Position numbers and translations under genes: made by a program. Shown here piece after piece: positions 1 to 7,122 of a stretch of 18,259 bases of DNA. The DNA comes from Deltaproteobacteria bacterium (GTDB taxonomy: Bacteria; Desulfobacterota; DSM-4660; Desulfatiglandales; HGW-15): the NCBI GenBank assembly GCA_020342025.1, contig CP070840.1, forward strand, positions 334,383 to 352,641, read 5' to 3'. Position 1 is the first letter of the stretch. Every line of letters starts with the position of its first letter. The notes under the pieces were generated by a model. It had not been told where the DNA came from, searched no databases, and was given only the letters and a program-made list of their open reading frames with translations.

Positions 1-54
1 GATTCGTATAGGATAATCAGATGAAAAAACTAGGGAAGCGGCCGTTTTAGCAAT

Positions 55-927
55 TTGGAAGAATTCATTGGAAGTTGGTACACCTTAGCAATTATTTCTT
101 TATTTCTTATGGGTATGCAGAGATTCTTGTACAAGGTCTCTGCTGAAAAAAGATGCAATACCGCCTGGACGACCTTCTCTTTCATGGCCACTGTGGCTAT
201 TTTGAGCTCAATCCTTTTTCTCTTCTTAGAGGAAACAGTCACAAATCTCCCATTTCTGTGCTTTATTGCCCTAGTAAATAGCGCCGCTTTTCTCCTGGCC
301 ACAGTCACTCACATGGAGGCGTTAAAGAATATTCCTGCCAGCGTAGCCTATCCCATTATCAGGCTGAGTGCTGTCTTGGTGGTCATATTTTCCATCCTCT
401 TTTTCAAGGATCGTCCATCTATTTATCAGGTCATAGGCATCGTACTCGCCATGGTGGTCATCGTAGTGTTAACAATGGATTTTGGCGATGATGCCACGTC
501 CTATGGAAGAAGAAAAAGGGGCTTTCTGTGCATATTCGTTGCCCTCATAGCGGGTGCTGCGGCCATCATTTCGAGCAAATTTGCCGCCATGTACACCAAC
601 AAAATGGCCTTTATTGCCATCTCATATTTGGCTTCCACCTTTTTCGCTCTCGGATTGAGAAAGAGACTGCAAACAGAAGAGGCAAATGAAAACCCAAAAG
701 ATGCGCTGCTTATCGGTCTTGTGATGGGCGTGATCAATTTTGCAGGCTACTACTCATATCTTAAAGCACTCTCGACGGGACCGCTTTCAATTATCACTTC
801 CTTAACGGGCATGCATTTCATTATCGCCATCATTTTGTCTGCCCTGATTTACAAGGAGAAACTGACGCCCTCAAGAATTCTGGGCATTTCCTTGACCGTT
901 GTCTCCATCATCTTGCTAAAGCTTTGA
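55..927 (+). CDS. DMT-superfamily (EamA-like) membrane transporter
   Basis: The product is about 290 residues and almost entirely hydrophobic. It has the internal duplication expected of two EamA domains of about five membrane helices each, split by a charged loop near residues 143-155 (GDDATSYGRRKRG). Length and the C-terminal pattern (YKEKLTPSRILGISL, then a final helix) match drug/metabolite transporters, which export or import small metabolites across the inner membrane; the substrate cannot be told. The frame opens at 34 and the start is TTG at 55 (MEEFIGSW). The next start, ATG at 109, would remove half of the first helix. I see no strong ribosome binding site before the TTG. The gene is convergent with the three-gene minus-strand operon, so it is probably functionally separate from it. 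Confidence 0.85.
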   Translation: MEEFIGSWYTLAIISLFLMGMQRFLYKVSAEKRCNTAWTTFSFMATVAILSSILFLFLEETVTNLPFLCFIALVNSAAFLLATVTHMEALKNIPASVAYPIIRLSAVLVVIFSILFFKDRPSIYQVIGIVLAMVVIVVLTMDFGDDATSYGRRKRGFLCIFVALIAGAAAIISSKFAAMYTNKMAFIAISYLASTFFALGLRKRLQTEEANENPKDALLIGLVMGVINFAGYYSYLKALSTGPLSIITSLTGMHFIIAIILSALIYKEKLTPSRILGISLTVVSIILLKL

Positions 928-983
928 CACACCTGTCCCCTTTGGGAGAATCTGGTCCCCAAAAATAAGAGGAATAAGAATCG

Positions 984-1011
984 GTTGGGAGGTGATTAGA
1001 AAGTTCCCAAC
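984..1011 (-). terminator. Weak inverted repeat between convergent genes
   Basis: GTTGGGA (984-990) and TCCCAAC (1005-1011) form a perfect 7-bp stem with a 14-nt loop. It overlaps the stop codon of the minus-strand small gene. The sequence after it in the minus direction is T-rich but not a clean U tract, so a terminator role is only a possibility. Confidence 0.25.
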
Positions 1012-1433
1012 TGGCAGGAAGAGATCTTGATCTTTAGGGCCTCGCAGGCAGCTGTCACATCCATTTTGCCAACACCAAGCTTTTCAGCGATCTCCCAGGC
1101 GGCGGCACAGGAAAGGCGATTATTGACCAGTGCCCGGCGGATGGCATCTTCCAAACCGGATGATACGGATTCAGCCGGCTTGACAAATCCCTTACGCGGG
1201 TTATATCCGAAAAGGCCCAACTGACATTTGGTTACGGGAATTTCCATAACATCGATGGTGAAACCCAGCTCAAGGGGCGAAACCCCCAGATCACTGACAA
1301 TCCTAAAGGCAGCCGCACAGGATATCTCACCTTCTGCTGATATGCGGCCTTGCACGGCCTCAGCCACTTTCTGATCCATCTTGCGGTCTGATGAATGCTT
1401 TTTCGCGTAGCGTCCTTTGTCTTTTCGAGCCAT
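996..1433 (-). CDS. Small duplicated-domain protein with SCAAA...CQLG.F repeats
   Basis: This is a 145-residue protein with a basic N-terminus (MARKDKGRYAKK) and two copies of one unit. Unit 1 runs from SCAAAF at 38 to CQLGLFGY at 70-77. Unit 2 runs from SCAAAW at 108 to CQLGTF at 140-145. The Cys pairs are C39/C70 and C109/C140, exactly 70 residues apart, and each unit carries an LGV helix between its cysteines. The pattern suggests small helical, perhaps HTH-like, domains with a Cys pair; I do not recognise a named family. ATG at 1433 is preferred over the GTG at 1442, because GGAG lies about 9 nt before the ATG and overlaps the GTG. It is the last gene of a minus-strand run, 83 nt after the radical SAM gene. 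It could be a partner, a regulator or even a substrate of that enzyme; this is not shown by the sequence. Confidence 0.8.
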   Translation of the reverse strand: MARKDKGRYAKKHSSDRKMDQKVAEAVQGRISAEGEISCAAAFRIVSDLGVSPLELGFTIDVMEIPVTKCQLGLFGYNPRKGFVKPAESVSSGLEDAIRRALVNNRLSCAAAWEIAEKLGVGKMDVTAACEALKIKISSCQLGTF

Positions 1434-1516
1434 AAGATCCACTCCAGAATTTAAATTTTCCGCGGGGTTTCCCGCAGCGTCTATTTTTGGAATATACTCT
1501 ATCTACGAGACCGATT

Positions 1517-2401
1517 TCAACTATCAATTGGAAAATTATCGGGAAATACGCCTTGTTCGAGCTTGGCCGCAATATAAAACACGACCCAGGCGCCACAAAG
1601 GTCGCAGTCCACGTCATTGCCGTAACAGCAAAATGGGGTTACAAATCGGTCGCCTTCGAGATAGAGGGGCAAGACATACTTTTTGGAAGGACAATTTTCG
1701 GTCACCTGTTTGGCGTTTTCCGAGAGCGTCAGCTCGAGGCTCCGGTGGTTGTTCCAAATAAAGTCCGGATATTTTTCCTTTAATCTGAAAACTTCATACA
1801 CGGCCTCATCACGCCGTTTAAGCGAGCCCCACGTGAGATCCGATTCATCGTCTTGTGGAGGAACGTAGAAGGAAAAGGTCATACCCTCAGCACGCGTGGA
1901 CCGGAGGCACTCGACCAGGTCTTCTAAACTGTCCTCATTTGTCTTGGTCCCCACGCATTGACACATAACGGTGGGCTCGAAATCCTCTGGGACACGCGAA
2001 AGGGTTTTCATGACCTTTCCAAAGGCGCCTTTACCTCGGATGCCGTCGTTCAGTTCCGGTGGACCATCCAGAGAGACGACATAAGTGCAACGAGGCAGAT
2101 CTATCAAATCAATCGTGCCGTTGGTTGTAACCGTGTTCCTCTCAAATAGCTTAGCGCCTTCCCTCAGGACATCCGGCCTCAGGAGAGGCTCACCGCCCAT
2201 CCACAACATGGTCCCTATCGCATGGCGCTCTTGTAATTCGGAGAGCTTTCTGATCATTGTGGGGGTGTCCATCTCCTTATGTGGATCATTCGGGTTTCCA
2301 TCGCGGTAGATGAAACAGTGTTTGCACCTAAGCGTGCACCTGTTCGTAATATTCACCATGGCTGCGGGATACTGCCGATAGCCTGTCTCTGGCTGTGTCA
2401 T
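1517..2401 (-). CDS. Radical SAM protein with SPASM-like C-terminal cysteines
   Basis: The 294-residue product has the radical SAM signature C22-x3-C26-x2-C29 (CTLRCKHC) that binds the SAM-cleaving [4Fe-4S] cluster. It also has GGEP at 69-72, a TTNG strand motif and an SLDGP motif, all in the usual order of the partial TIM barrel. The C-terminus carries C237, C258, C259, C266 and C269 (FCCYGNDVDCDLCG), consistent with an auxiliary cluster in a SPASM or twitch-like extension. Such enzymes modify peptides, proteins or cofactors; the substrate here is unknown. The start ATG at 2401 has AAGGAG a few bases upstream. It lies 46 nt after the kinase gene and before the duplicated-Cys small protein, most likely in one transcript. 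Confidence 0.88.
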   Translation of the reverse strand: MTQPETGYRQYPAAMVNITNRCTLRCKHCFIYRDGNPNDPHKEMDTPTMIRKLSELQERHAIGTMLWMGGEPLLRPDVLREGAKLFERNTVTTNGTIDLIDLPRCTYVVSLDGPPELNDGIRGKGAFGKVMKTLSRVPEDFEPTVMCQCVGTKTNEDSLEDLVECLRSTRAEGMTFSFYVPPQDDESDLTWGSLKRRDEAVYEVFRLKEKYPDFIWNNHRSLELTLSENAKQVTENCPSKKYVLPLYLEGDRFVTPFCCYGNDVDCDLCGAWVVFYIAAKLEQGVFPDNFPIDS

Positions 2402-2447
2402 ACTTCTCCTTTTGGCCGGGCCTTAAAATGGGCACAAATGAGGTGAT

Positions 2448-3323
2448 TTATGAAAATATAGGTCTATCCTCAAAGGTCTGGGGATCCACCTCCAGGTCTC
2501 CCACATGAATGGCATCTATCCTATCCAAGGTTTCCAGCGGTGTCCATAATGTCATCTGCCTGGATTTTCGTTCAAATTGTGTCACGATCCCCAAGCCAAG
2601 TGCGAACCCTTCTCTGTCTTCCAGGGCCACCAAACGGTTGAGACTAAAATCTGCCGCCGGGAAGACGGCCATCTGGCCCCAGTGCACCGTGAGTGACCGC
2701 GCATCGGCAAAGTAACGCGCAAATCTCTCGGCACGATAGGCTCTTCGTGCGGGGGGATCTCGCCATTGCGCAGCCAGGGACGGGCGCATTTCCAAAACAA
2801 GCGTGCGAGAGCTGTGGCGCAAAGGCCGTAACAGGTACTCCAACTCCTTTTTGTGTTGGATCGCAAAAATCACCGAGGGCCGAAGCAGATCGACTTTAGA
2901 TTGCTTGAGACGGGCGCCGCCTTGGATCGGGTCTATAAGGCCGGTTGTGTCGTAGACGACCACCTGGGCCCCCGCATCATAGGCGGCCTGAACCAGCCTG
3001 GCTGCACCCACGAGCACCTGAAGCATGTGCCCTGTGGGGGAGACGGCACCCACAAAGACCCGAAAGACCTGGCCGGAAGGCGGCGGTTCTTCACGATTAG
3101 GGGCGCCCAAGGCAAGGGTCATAGTGGTTGGCGGTCCCAGGCTCCCTTGGCCAGGATCCCCATCCAAGTAAGCCGCATGACCCGATTTGGCTTGGACGCT
3201 CTCAAAGAGATAGCGAGAGAAGGTGCTTTTCCCCGCATCGGGCGCACCCACCACGAGCAGGGTCCCCTTGAGTTGGCTCAGATCGATCTGCTTCCAGTCA
3301 GGCTCTATGTGCGTTTTAGACAA
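2448..3323 (-). CDS. Clp1/Grc3-like P-loop polynucleotide 5'-hydroxyl kinase-type protein
   Basis: The product is 291 residues. Walker A is at 26-34 (GAPDAGKST) and DGDPGQ follows at 54-59, the arrangement of the Clp1/Grc3 family (CLP1_P), whose members phosphorylate RNA or DNA 5'-OH ends. A YDTTGLID element sits where that family has its NTxGW motif. An Arg-rich stretch ending in RFARYF resembles the family's lid region. Start is a TTG at 3321-3323 (minus), preceded by a run of six G at about 7 nt. It is the first gene of the minus-strand group with the radical SAM protein. Nucleotide kinase activity is inferred from the family; a general P-loop ATPase or GTPase role is the alternative. The protein ends in a roughly 110-residue C-terminal region I cannot assign. 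Confidence 0.8.
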   Translation of the reverse strand: MSKTHIEPDWKQIDLSQLKGTLLVVGAPDAGKSTFSRYLFESVQAKSGHAAYLDGDPGQGSLGPPTTMTLALGAPNREEPPPSGQVFRVFVGAVSPTGHMLQVLVGAARLVQAAYDAGAQVVVYDTTGLIDPIQGGARLKQSKVDLLRPSVIFAIQHKKELEYLLRPLRHSSRTLVLEMRPSLAAQWRDPPARRAYRAERFARYFADARSLTVHWGQMAVFPAADFSLNRLVALEDREGFALGLGIVTQFERKSRQMTLWTPLETLDRIDAIHVGDLEVDPQTFEDRPIFS

Positions 3324-3358
3324 AATAACCCCCCAAATCCGTTCAGACCTTTTTTAGG

Positions 3359-3387
3359 ATAATGTCTTAGTCTTATGTTTTTTTCAA
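3359..3387 (-). promoter_or_regulatory. Candidate sigma-70 promoter for the kinase/radical SAM operon
   Basis: On the minus strand, TTGAAA (3387-3382) is followed after 17 nt by CATTAT (3364-3359). This gives a leader of about 30 nt before the TTG start of the kinase gene. It is a pattern match only; the -10 is 4 of 6. Confidence 0.3.
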
Positions 3388-3475
3388 CTCTCCAATCCCC
3401 CTGCTTTTCCACAGGAAGGTCTTCTGGCCCTGTAAATATAATGGTTTTTCAAGTGCTTAGGGATTTTTCTTGTCA

Positions 3476-3545
3476 GACGTTTTCTTAAAGGTCAAGGCAT
3501 TATACGGCAAGGTCTATGAAGCTAAAGAGTCTGTCGGAAAACGTC
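3476..3545. repeat. Spaced 9-bp inverted repeat GACGTTTTC / GAAAACGTC
   Basis: GACGTTTTC (3476-3484) and GAAAACGTC (3537-3545) are perfect inverted copies separated by 52 nt. The right copy abuts the tight palindrome at 3546-3565. Together they may be a small transposon-derived (MITE-like) remnant or a chance pair in regulatory DNA. Confidence 0.4.
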
Positions 3546-3565
3546 CATCTGCCGAACGGCAGATG
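3546..3565. repeat. Near-perfect 20-bp palindrome
   Basis: CATCTGCCG (3546-3554), AA, CGGCAGATG (3557-3565) is a perfect 9-bp inverted repeat with a 2-nt centre. No U tract follows, and it sits about 40 nt upstream of a candidate promoter. An operator or a repeat-element core therefore fits better than a terminator. Confidence 0.55.
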
Positions 3566-3602
3566 ATGCCTTGATGGTGGGTCAGGGTGGATGTGTGGAG
3601 GG

Positions 3603-3631
3603 TTGACAGATCATTAGAGTTCATACAAAAT
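3603..3631 (+). promoter_or_regulatory. Candidate sigma-70 promoter for the FadH-like gene
   Basis: A consensus TTGACA (3603-3608) is followed after 17 nt by CAAAAT (3626-3631, 4 of 6). It would give a leader of roughly 70 nt before the ATG at 3709. Confidence 0.4.
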
Positions 3632-3708
3632 GCTTCCTTTTGAATGCCGTACATCAACACCAAAGCAGAATCAAGGGCAGCCGTTCAGGATTGAAAAGGA
3701 GAGCTTTC

Positions 3709-5664
3709 ATGGGTCGAGGCAGAGAGAAGTTCCCACACATGTTCAGCAAAGGCCAGTTTGGCAAGTTTGAGACGAAAAACCGTGTGAAATACGCAGCCTG
3801 CTGCGTTTCCAATTACAACAATCCAGATGGTTCCCTCACAGAGCGGGAATTTGCCCGTGACGAGGTCATCTCCCGCATGGGATGCGGTATTTTCACCAAT
3901 CAGGGCGCCCATCCTGATAAGAGCGGTGCAGGCAAGGCGTATACGACGCAGCTATGCCTGAATGACGATCGGTTCATCCCTGATATTGCCAGGGTTGCGG
4001 AGATTTTTCATCGGGATGGGGCCATTGCCATTCAACAAATCCTTCATGGGGGCCGCTATGGTGGCATTGATTTGGAATACTGTCTTCAATCCTCTGATAC
4101 GCCCCAGACGCTGAAGCATTTCAGGCCTCCGCGGGAGATCACCAAGGATGAGATTCAGCGAACCATTGAAGACCATGCGGATGCGGCCGTCCGGGCCATC
4201 AAGGCGGGGTATGAAGGGGTGGAGATCACCAGTTTTCTGGGATACTTGCTGGCCACCTTTCTTTCCTCTTTTGTCAACAAAAGGACGGATGAGTATGGAG
4301 GGTCTGTGGAGAACCGGGGCCGCTTCATGGTGGAGACGATCCAGGCCATGAAGAAGGCGATGGGGGAGGACAAGCTGCTTTGCGTGAGGCTGAACGGCAC
4401 CGAGCTGATGGATGAATATGGTGGGAGCAGTGAAGAGGAATGTCTTGAGTTCATGAAGATGGCTGAGGGCGCTGGCGCGGACATGATCAGCATGGTCATT
4501 GGCTGGCATGAGTCCAGGTCAGGGGCCCTTGGCAGGGATATCCCATTAGATGGCTGGCTATATTTGGCAGAGCGGGCCAAGAAGGAAGTTAATGTGCCCC
4601 TGGCCTTTGGTCCTCGGTTGGCTGATCCGATGTTGGCAGAGAAAGCCCTGGCAGAAGGCGTGATCGATTTCTGGGAGGTCTGCCGACCCTTCCTTTCCGA
4701 CCCAGAACTTCTACACAAGGTGGAGGAGGATCGGTTGGAGGAGATCAAGCCCTGTATCGGTTGCATGATCTGTCTTGCCAAGCTCTTTGCCAATCAACCC
4801 TACATCTGCACGGTCAACCCTGTTTTAGGCCATGAGATTGACCCGGAGTTTCACATTACACCCAGCGTACGGAAAAAGAAGGTGATGGTCATAGGCGGGG
4901 GTCTTGCGGGGCTGGAGTGTGCCATTGCCGCCTCCAAACGGGGGCATGATGTGACGATTTATGACAAGAGGGATCGCCTAGGGGGGCAGGTGAACTCTGC
5001 GGCCAAGGAGATCAAGGGGGGTGAAGACCTCATGCGGTTGATAGGGTATTATAAAAACGAGATAAAGAAGAGTGGCATCGAGGTGAAGCTGGGCGTGGAG
5101 GTGGACAGAAAGCTCTGCGGAAAGGAGAGGCCGGATATAGGGGTGGTTGCCACGGGTGCTGACATCGTGAAGCCCGATATTGCGGGCATTGACAGGGAGA
5201 ATGTGATCTTTGCCTGGGATGTCTTGGAGGGAGATGTGCAAACGGCAGACACGGTGGCCATTATCGGGGGTGGCAAGGTGGGTCTGGTCACGGCAGAGCA
5301 TTTGGCCTCCAGAGGAAAAAAGGTCTGGGTGGTGGAGTCTCAGAAGCGGGTTGATTACGATGTGAGCACGACGTTTAAGTGGCGTCACGCGGCCTGGGTA
5401 AAGGAATTTGGTGTCAACGTGTTGAATCTGACGAAGGCGGTTGCGGTGACGGATAAGGGGTTACTGGTAAAGGATGAGAAGGGGAAGCAGCGGCTCATAG
5501 AGGCGGGCACCATCATTTTGGCAGGCCCAAGGAAGTCTGTGCAGGACTTGGCCTCATCCCTAGAATATGTCTGTGACGAACTTTATGTGATAGGGGATGC
5601 AATCCAGCCCCGTTTCATGCACAGAGCGATTCATGAGGGGTATAAACTGGGTGCCAGGTTGTAA
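3709..5664 (+). CDS. FMN/[4Fe-4S]/FAD NAD(P)H oxidoreductase, 2,4-dienoyl-CoA reductase / TMADH family
   Basis: The product is 651 residues, close to the family's usual size. The N-terminal Old Yellow Enzyme barrel has HGGR at 113-116, a catalytic-type Tyr at 179 (LGYL) and His at 267 (IGWHESR), as in E. coli FadH. The [4Fe-4S] ligands are C349-x2-C352-x2-C355-x11-C367; this spacing is nearer trimethylamine dehydrogenase than FadH (x2, x3, x11). A FAD Rossmann fold follows at about 392 (VIGGGLAGLE) and a second dinucleotide fold near 525 (IIGGGKVG). It would pass electrons from NAD(P)H through FAD, Fe-S and FMN to an enoyl-type substrate. ATG at 3709 is chosen because AGGAG lies 7 nt upstream and the family usually begins near FPHMFS; an in-frame codon at 3640 would add 23 atypical residues. 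The substrate is not determined. Confidence 0.9.
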   Translation: MGRGREKFPHMFSKGQFGKFETKNRVKYAACCVSNYNNPDGSLTEREFARDEVISRMGCGIFTNQGAHPDKSGAGKAYTTQLCLNDDRFIPDIARVAEIFHRDGAIAIQQILHGGRYGGIDLEYCLQSSDTPQTLKHFRPPREITKDEIQRTIEDHADAAVRAIKAGYEGVEITSFLGYLLATFLSSFVNKRTDEYGGSVENRGRFMVETIQAMKKAMGEDKLLCVRLNGTELMDEYGGSSEEECLEFMKMAEGAGADMISMVIGWHESRSGALGRDIPLDGWLYLAERAKKEVNVPLAFGPRLADPMLAEKALAEGVIDFWEVCRPFLSDPELLHKVEEDRLEEIKPCIGCMICLAKLFANQPYICTVNPVLGHEIDPEFHITPSVRKKKVMVIGGGLAGLECAIAASKRGHDVTIYDKRDRLGGQVNSAAKEIKGGEDLMRLIGYYKNEIKKSGIEVKLGVEVDRKLCGKERPDIGVVATGADIVKPDIAGIDRENVIFAWDVLEGDVQTADTVAIIGGGKVGLVTAEHLASRGKKVWVVESQKRVDYDVSTTFKWRHAAWVKEFGVNVLNLTKAVAVTDKGLLVKDEKGKQRLIEAGTIILAGPRKSVQDLASSLEYVCDELYVIGDAIQPRFMHRAIHEGYKLGARL

Positions 5665-5710
5665 GAGGGGTGGTTCTTCGTCGTTAAATCCGTTTGGTGT
5701 CAAGCTTAAG

Positions 5711-5935
5711 ATGCGATTCTATTTGATTGAAAACATGATGGGATTTGAAAGACCGGTTGAAGAGGGGAGCCTTTCCGACCTTGAGTCAAAGAAACAAGTC
5801 TATGAGAGAAAACCGACCTCCCAAATGGTGGGATCCAAGTCTCATGCCTTCCTGATAGAGGCCACGTACTACATCGTCGCCAAAGATGACTGGGATATTC
5901 ATGACTGCCCTCTCATCCCTGTTGACCTTTCTTAG
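5711..5935 (+). CDS. Small hypothetical protein
   Basis: This is a 74-residue ORF (MRFYLIEN... to ...IHDCPLIPVDLS) beginning 46 nt after the oxidoreductase stop. Codon third positions resemble the neighbouring genes. The C-terminal half (FLIEATYYIVAKDDWDIHDC) has a folded-domain look. The ribosome binding site is weak (only AAG-like purines before ATG 5711). The frame is open further upstream to 5597, inside the oxidoreductase gene. I recognise no family. It may be a real accessory gene or the tail of a decayed one. Confidence 0.4.
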   Translation: MRFYLIENMMGFERPVEEGSLSDLESKKQVYERKPTSQMVGSKSHAFLIEATYYIVAKDDWDIHDCPLIPVDLS

Positions 5936-6235
5936 CGACCCTATTTCCCCCTTGATAGATTCTGTGATCTACATTCATTTAGAAAATCTTCGTATACTAA
6001 GTTTAAGAATATAACCCCAACAAAAAGATCCAAGTTGACAGAGTAGACTTTACCTTATTATATAATGGGCAAAGTTGAATAGCGGTCTCAAGAGTCCCCG
6101 GTAAAGTTCCCTGGGCGCACTCAATGTGGTCTGCTCTTGCCATTACAGAGGCCCCGCTGCAGCTTTAAACCCCCTTTGTACCCAACTGAAGGCCGAATCT
6201 TTATGGCAGGATGTCTGGCTTAGGAGGTGGCAGCC
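5936..6235. other. Intergenic region upstream of the liv operon
   Basis: This stretch is about 300 nt, AT-rich in its first half, and has no supportable gene. It contains the promoter-like block at 6035-6066, including the 10-bp palindrome ATTATATAAT, and then a GC-richer leader of about 160 nt ending in the livH ribosome binding site. Confidence 0.5.
6035..6066 (+). promoter_or_regulatory. Candidate promoter for the liv operon
   Basis: A perfect TTGACA (6035-6040) and a perfect TATAAT (6061-6066) are present, but 20 nt apart, longer than the usual 16-18. Alternative -10 matches inside the AT stretch are TATTAT at 15 nt spacing and TATATA at 18 nt. A long spacer can indicate an activator-dependent promoter. 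The role is inferred from position only. Confidence 0.35.
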
Positions 6236-7120
6236 ATGGACGTGATCGTCTATGGATTGGTAAACGGCATGATATTTTTCTTGATGGCCGTGGGATTTTC
6301 CTTTGTTTACGGGATTAGCAGGCTACCCAACTTCGCCCACGGGGCACTATATGTTGTGACAGGCTTCATCACCTGGAGCTTCATGAACAATGCGGGCCTA
6401 CCCTTCTGGTTGAGCATCATCATTTCCCTCATCATCGTTTCCCTTGCCGGCATGGCCATATACCGATTTATTATGATCCGGGTCAGGGGAATGCCCATAT
6501 CAGAGATTATTGTCTCCTTCGCTATCGCCCTGGCCATCCTGGAAGGGTTACGGTTGCAGGGCATCGGTGGATTTAAGGGGTTCATCGGACCGGGCTATGT
6601 CCTGCCGCCGTTCTATGACGGTGTGGTTGCCACATCTTGGCTGATGATAGATATGCATCGTTTGCTCATCATCGCAGTGGGGGTCCTCATTCTCGGTTGC
6701 ACATGGCTCTTCACCCACTATCATAGGATCGGATTGGCCCTCAAAGCCATGGCGCAACATGAGCGAGCCGCCTTGATGATCGGCATAAACTCCGATCGCA
6801 TGGCCCTTGTGGCGTTAGCCATTGGCTCCGCTCTGGCTGGGATAGCGGCCGTAGCTATCATGCCTTTAGGCAATGTGAACGTGGAGTCAGGGTACCATGT
6901 GCTGACCCATGCCATTGCTGTATGCGTCATCGGGGGGCTGGGCAGTTGGGCAGGCACCCTGCTTGCCGCCCTTGTCCTTGGCCTTGGCACAACGATTATG
7001 TCCGCCTTTGGTGGAACCATGTGGAACAATGTGCTCATCTTTGGGCTCATTATTTTTATTCTGATTGTGAGACCTTCAGGGCTCTTGGGCAAGCAGAAGG
7101 AGCTGGAGGAAAGGGTCTAG
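6236..7120 (+). CDS. livH: Branched-chain amino acid-type ABC transporter permease, LivH family
   Basis: The product is a 294-residue inner-membrane permease with about eight hydrophobic segments. Family hallmarks include GLVNGMIFFLMAVGFSFVYG at the N-terminus, NFAHGALY, the cytoplasmic coupling loop RIGLALKAMAQHERAALMIGI, and the late IGGLGSWAGTLLAAL and RPSGLLG segments. It forms the translocation pore with the next gene's product. ATG at 6236 is preferred over GTG at 6227 because AGGAGG (6222-6227) lies 8 nt before it and overlaps the GTG. It heads a four-gene operon; LivM follows after 2 nt. Members of this family also move urea, amides, dicarboxylates and aromatic acids, so the substrate need not be an amino acid. 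Confidence 0.92.
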   Translation: MDVIVYGLVNGMIFFLMAVGFSFVYGISRLPNFAHGALYVVTGFITWSFMNNAGLPFWLSIIISLIIVSLAGMAIYRFIMIRVRGMPISEIIVSFAIALAILEGLRLQGIGGFKGFIGPGYVLPPFYDGVVATSWLMIDMHRLLIIAVGVLILGCTWLFTHYHRIGLALKAMAQHERAALMIGINSDRMALVALAIGSALAGIAAVAIMPLGNVNVESGYHVLTHAIAVCVIGGLGSWAGTLLAALVLGLGTTIMSAFGGTMWNNVLIFGLIIFILIVRPSGLLGKQKELEERV

Positions 7121-7122
7121 GG

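Larger units (their letters stand above)
3324..3708. other. Divergent intergenic region with promoters and inverted repeats
   Basis: This 385-nt stretch separates the minus-strand operon from the plus-strand oxidoreductase. I see no convincing gene in it; the open frame from 3640 is only an upstream extension of the oxidoreductase frame. It holds one promoter candidate for each direction and two inverted-repeat pairs between 3476 and 3565. Confidence 0.6.

Noticed and set aside
931..966. GGGGAC/GTCCCC elements near 934-959 as a REP-type repeat
   Set aside because: Only short GTCCCC words recur; there is no stable hairpin, no further copies beyond a lone match near 12890, and no REP-associated transposase.
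2853..3362. Plus-strand open frame of 169 codons opposite the kinase gene
   Set aside because: The minus strand carries Walker A and family motifs; this frame is antisense shadow.
4155..4793. Minus-strand open frame (212 codons) opposite the FadH-like gene
   Set aside because: Antisense to a clearly conserved coding region; the product has no domain character.
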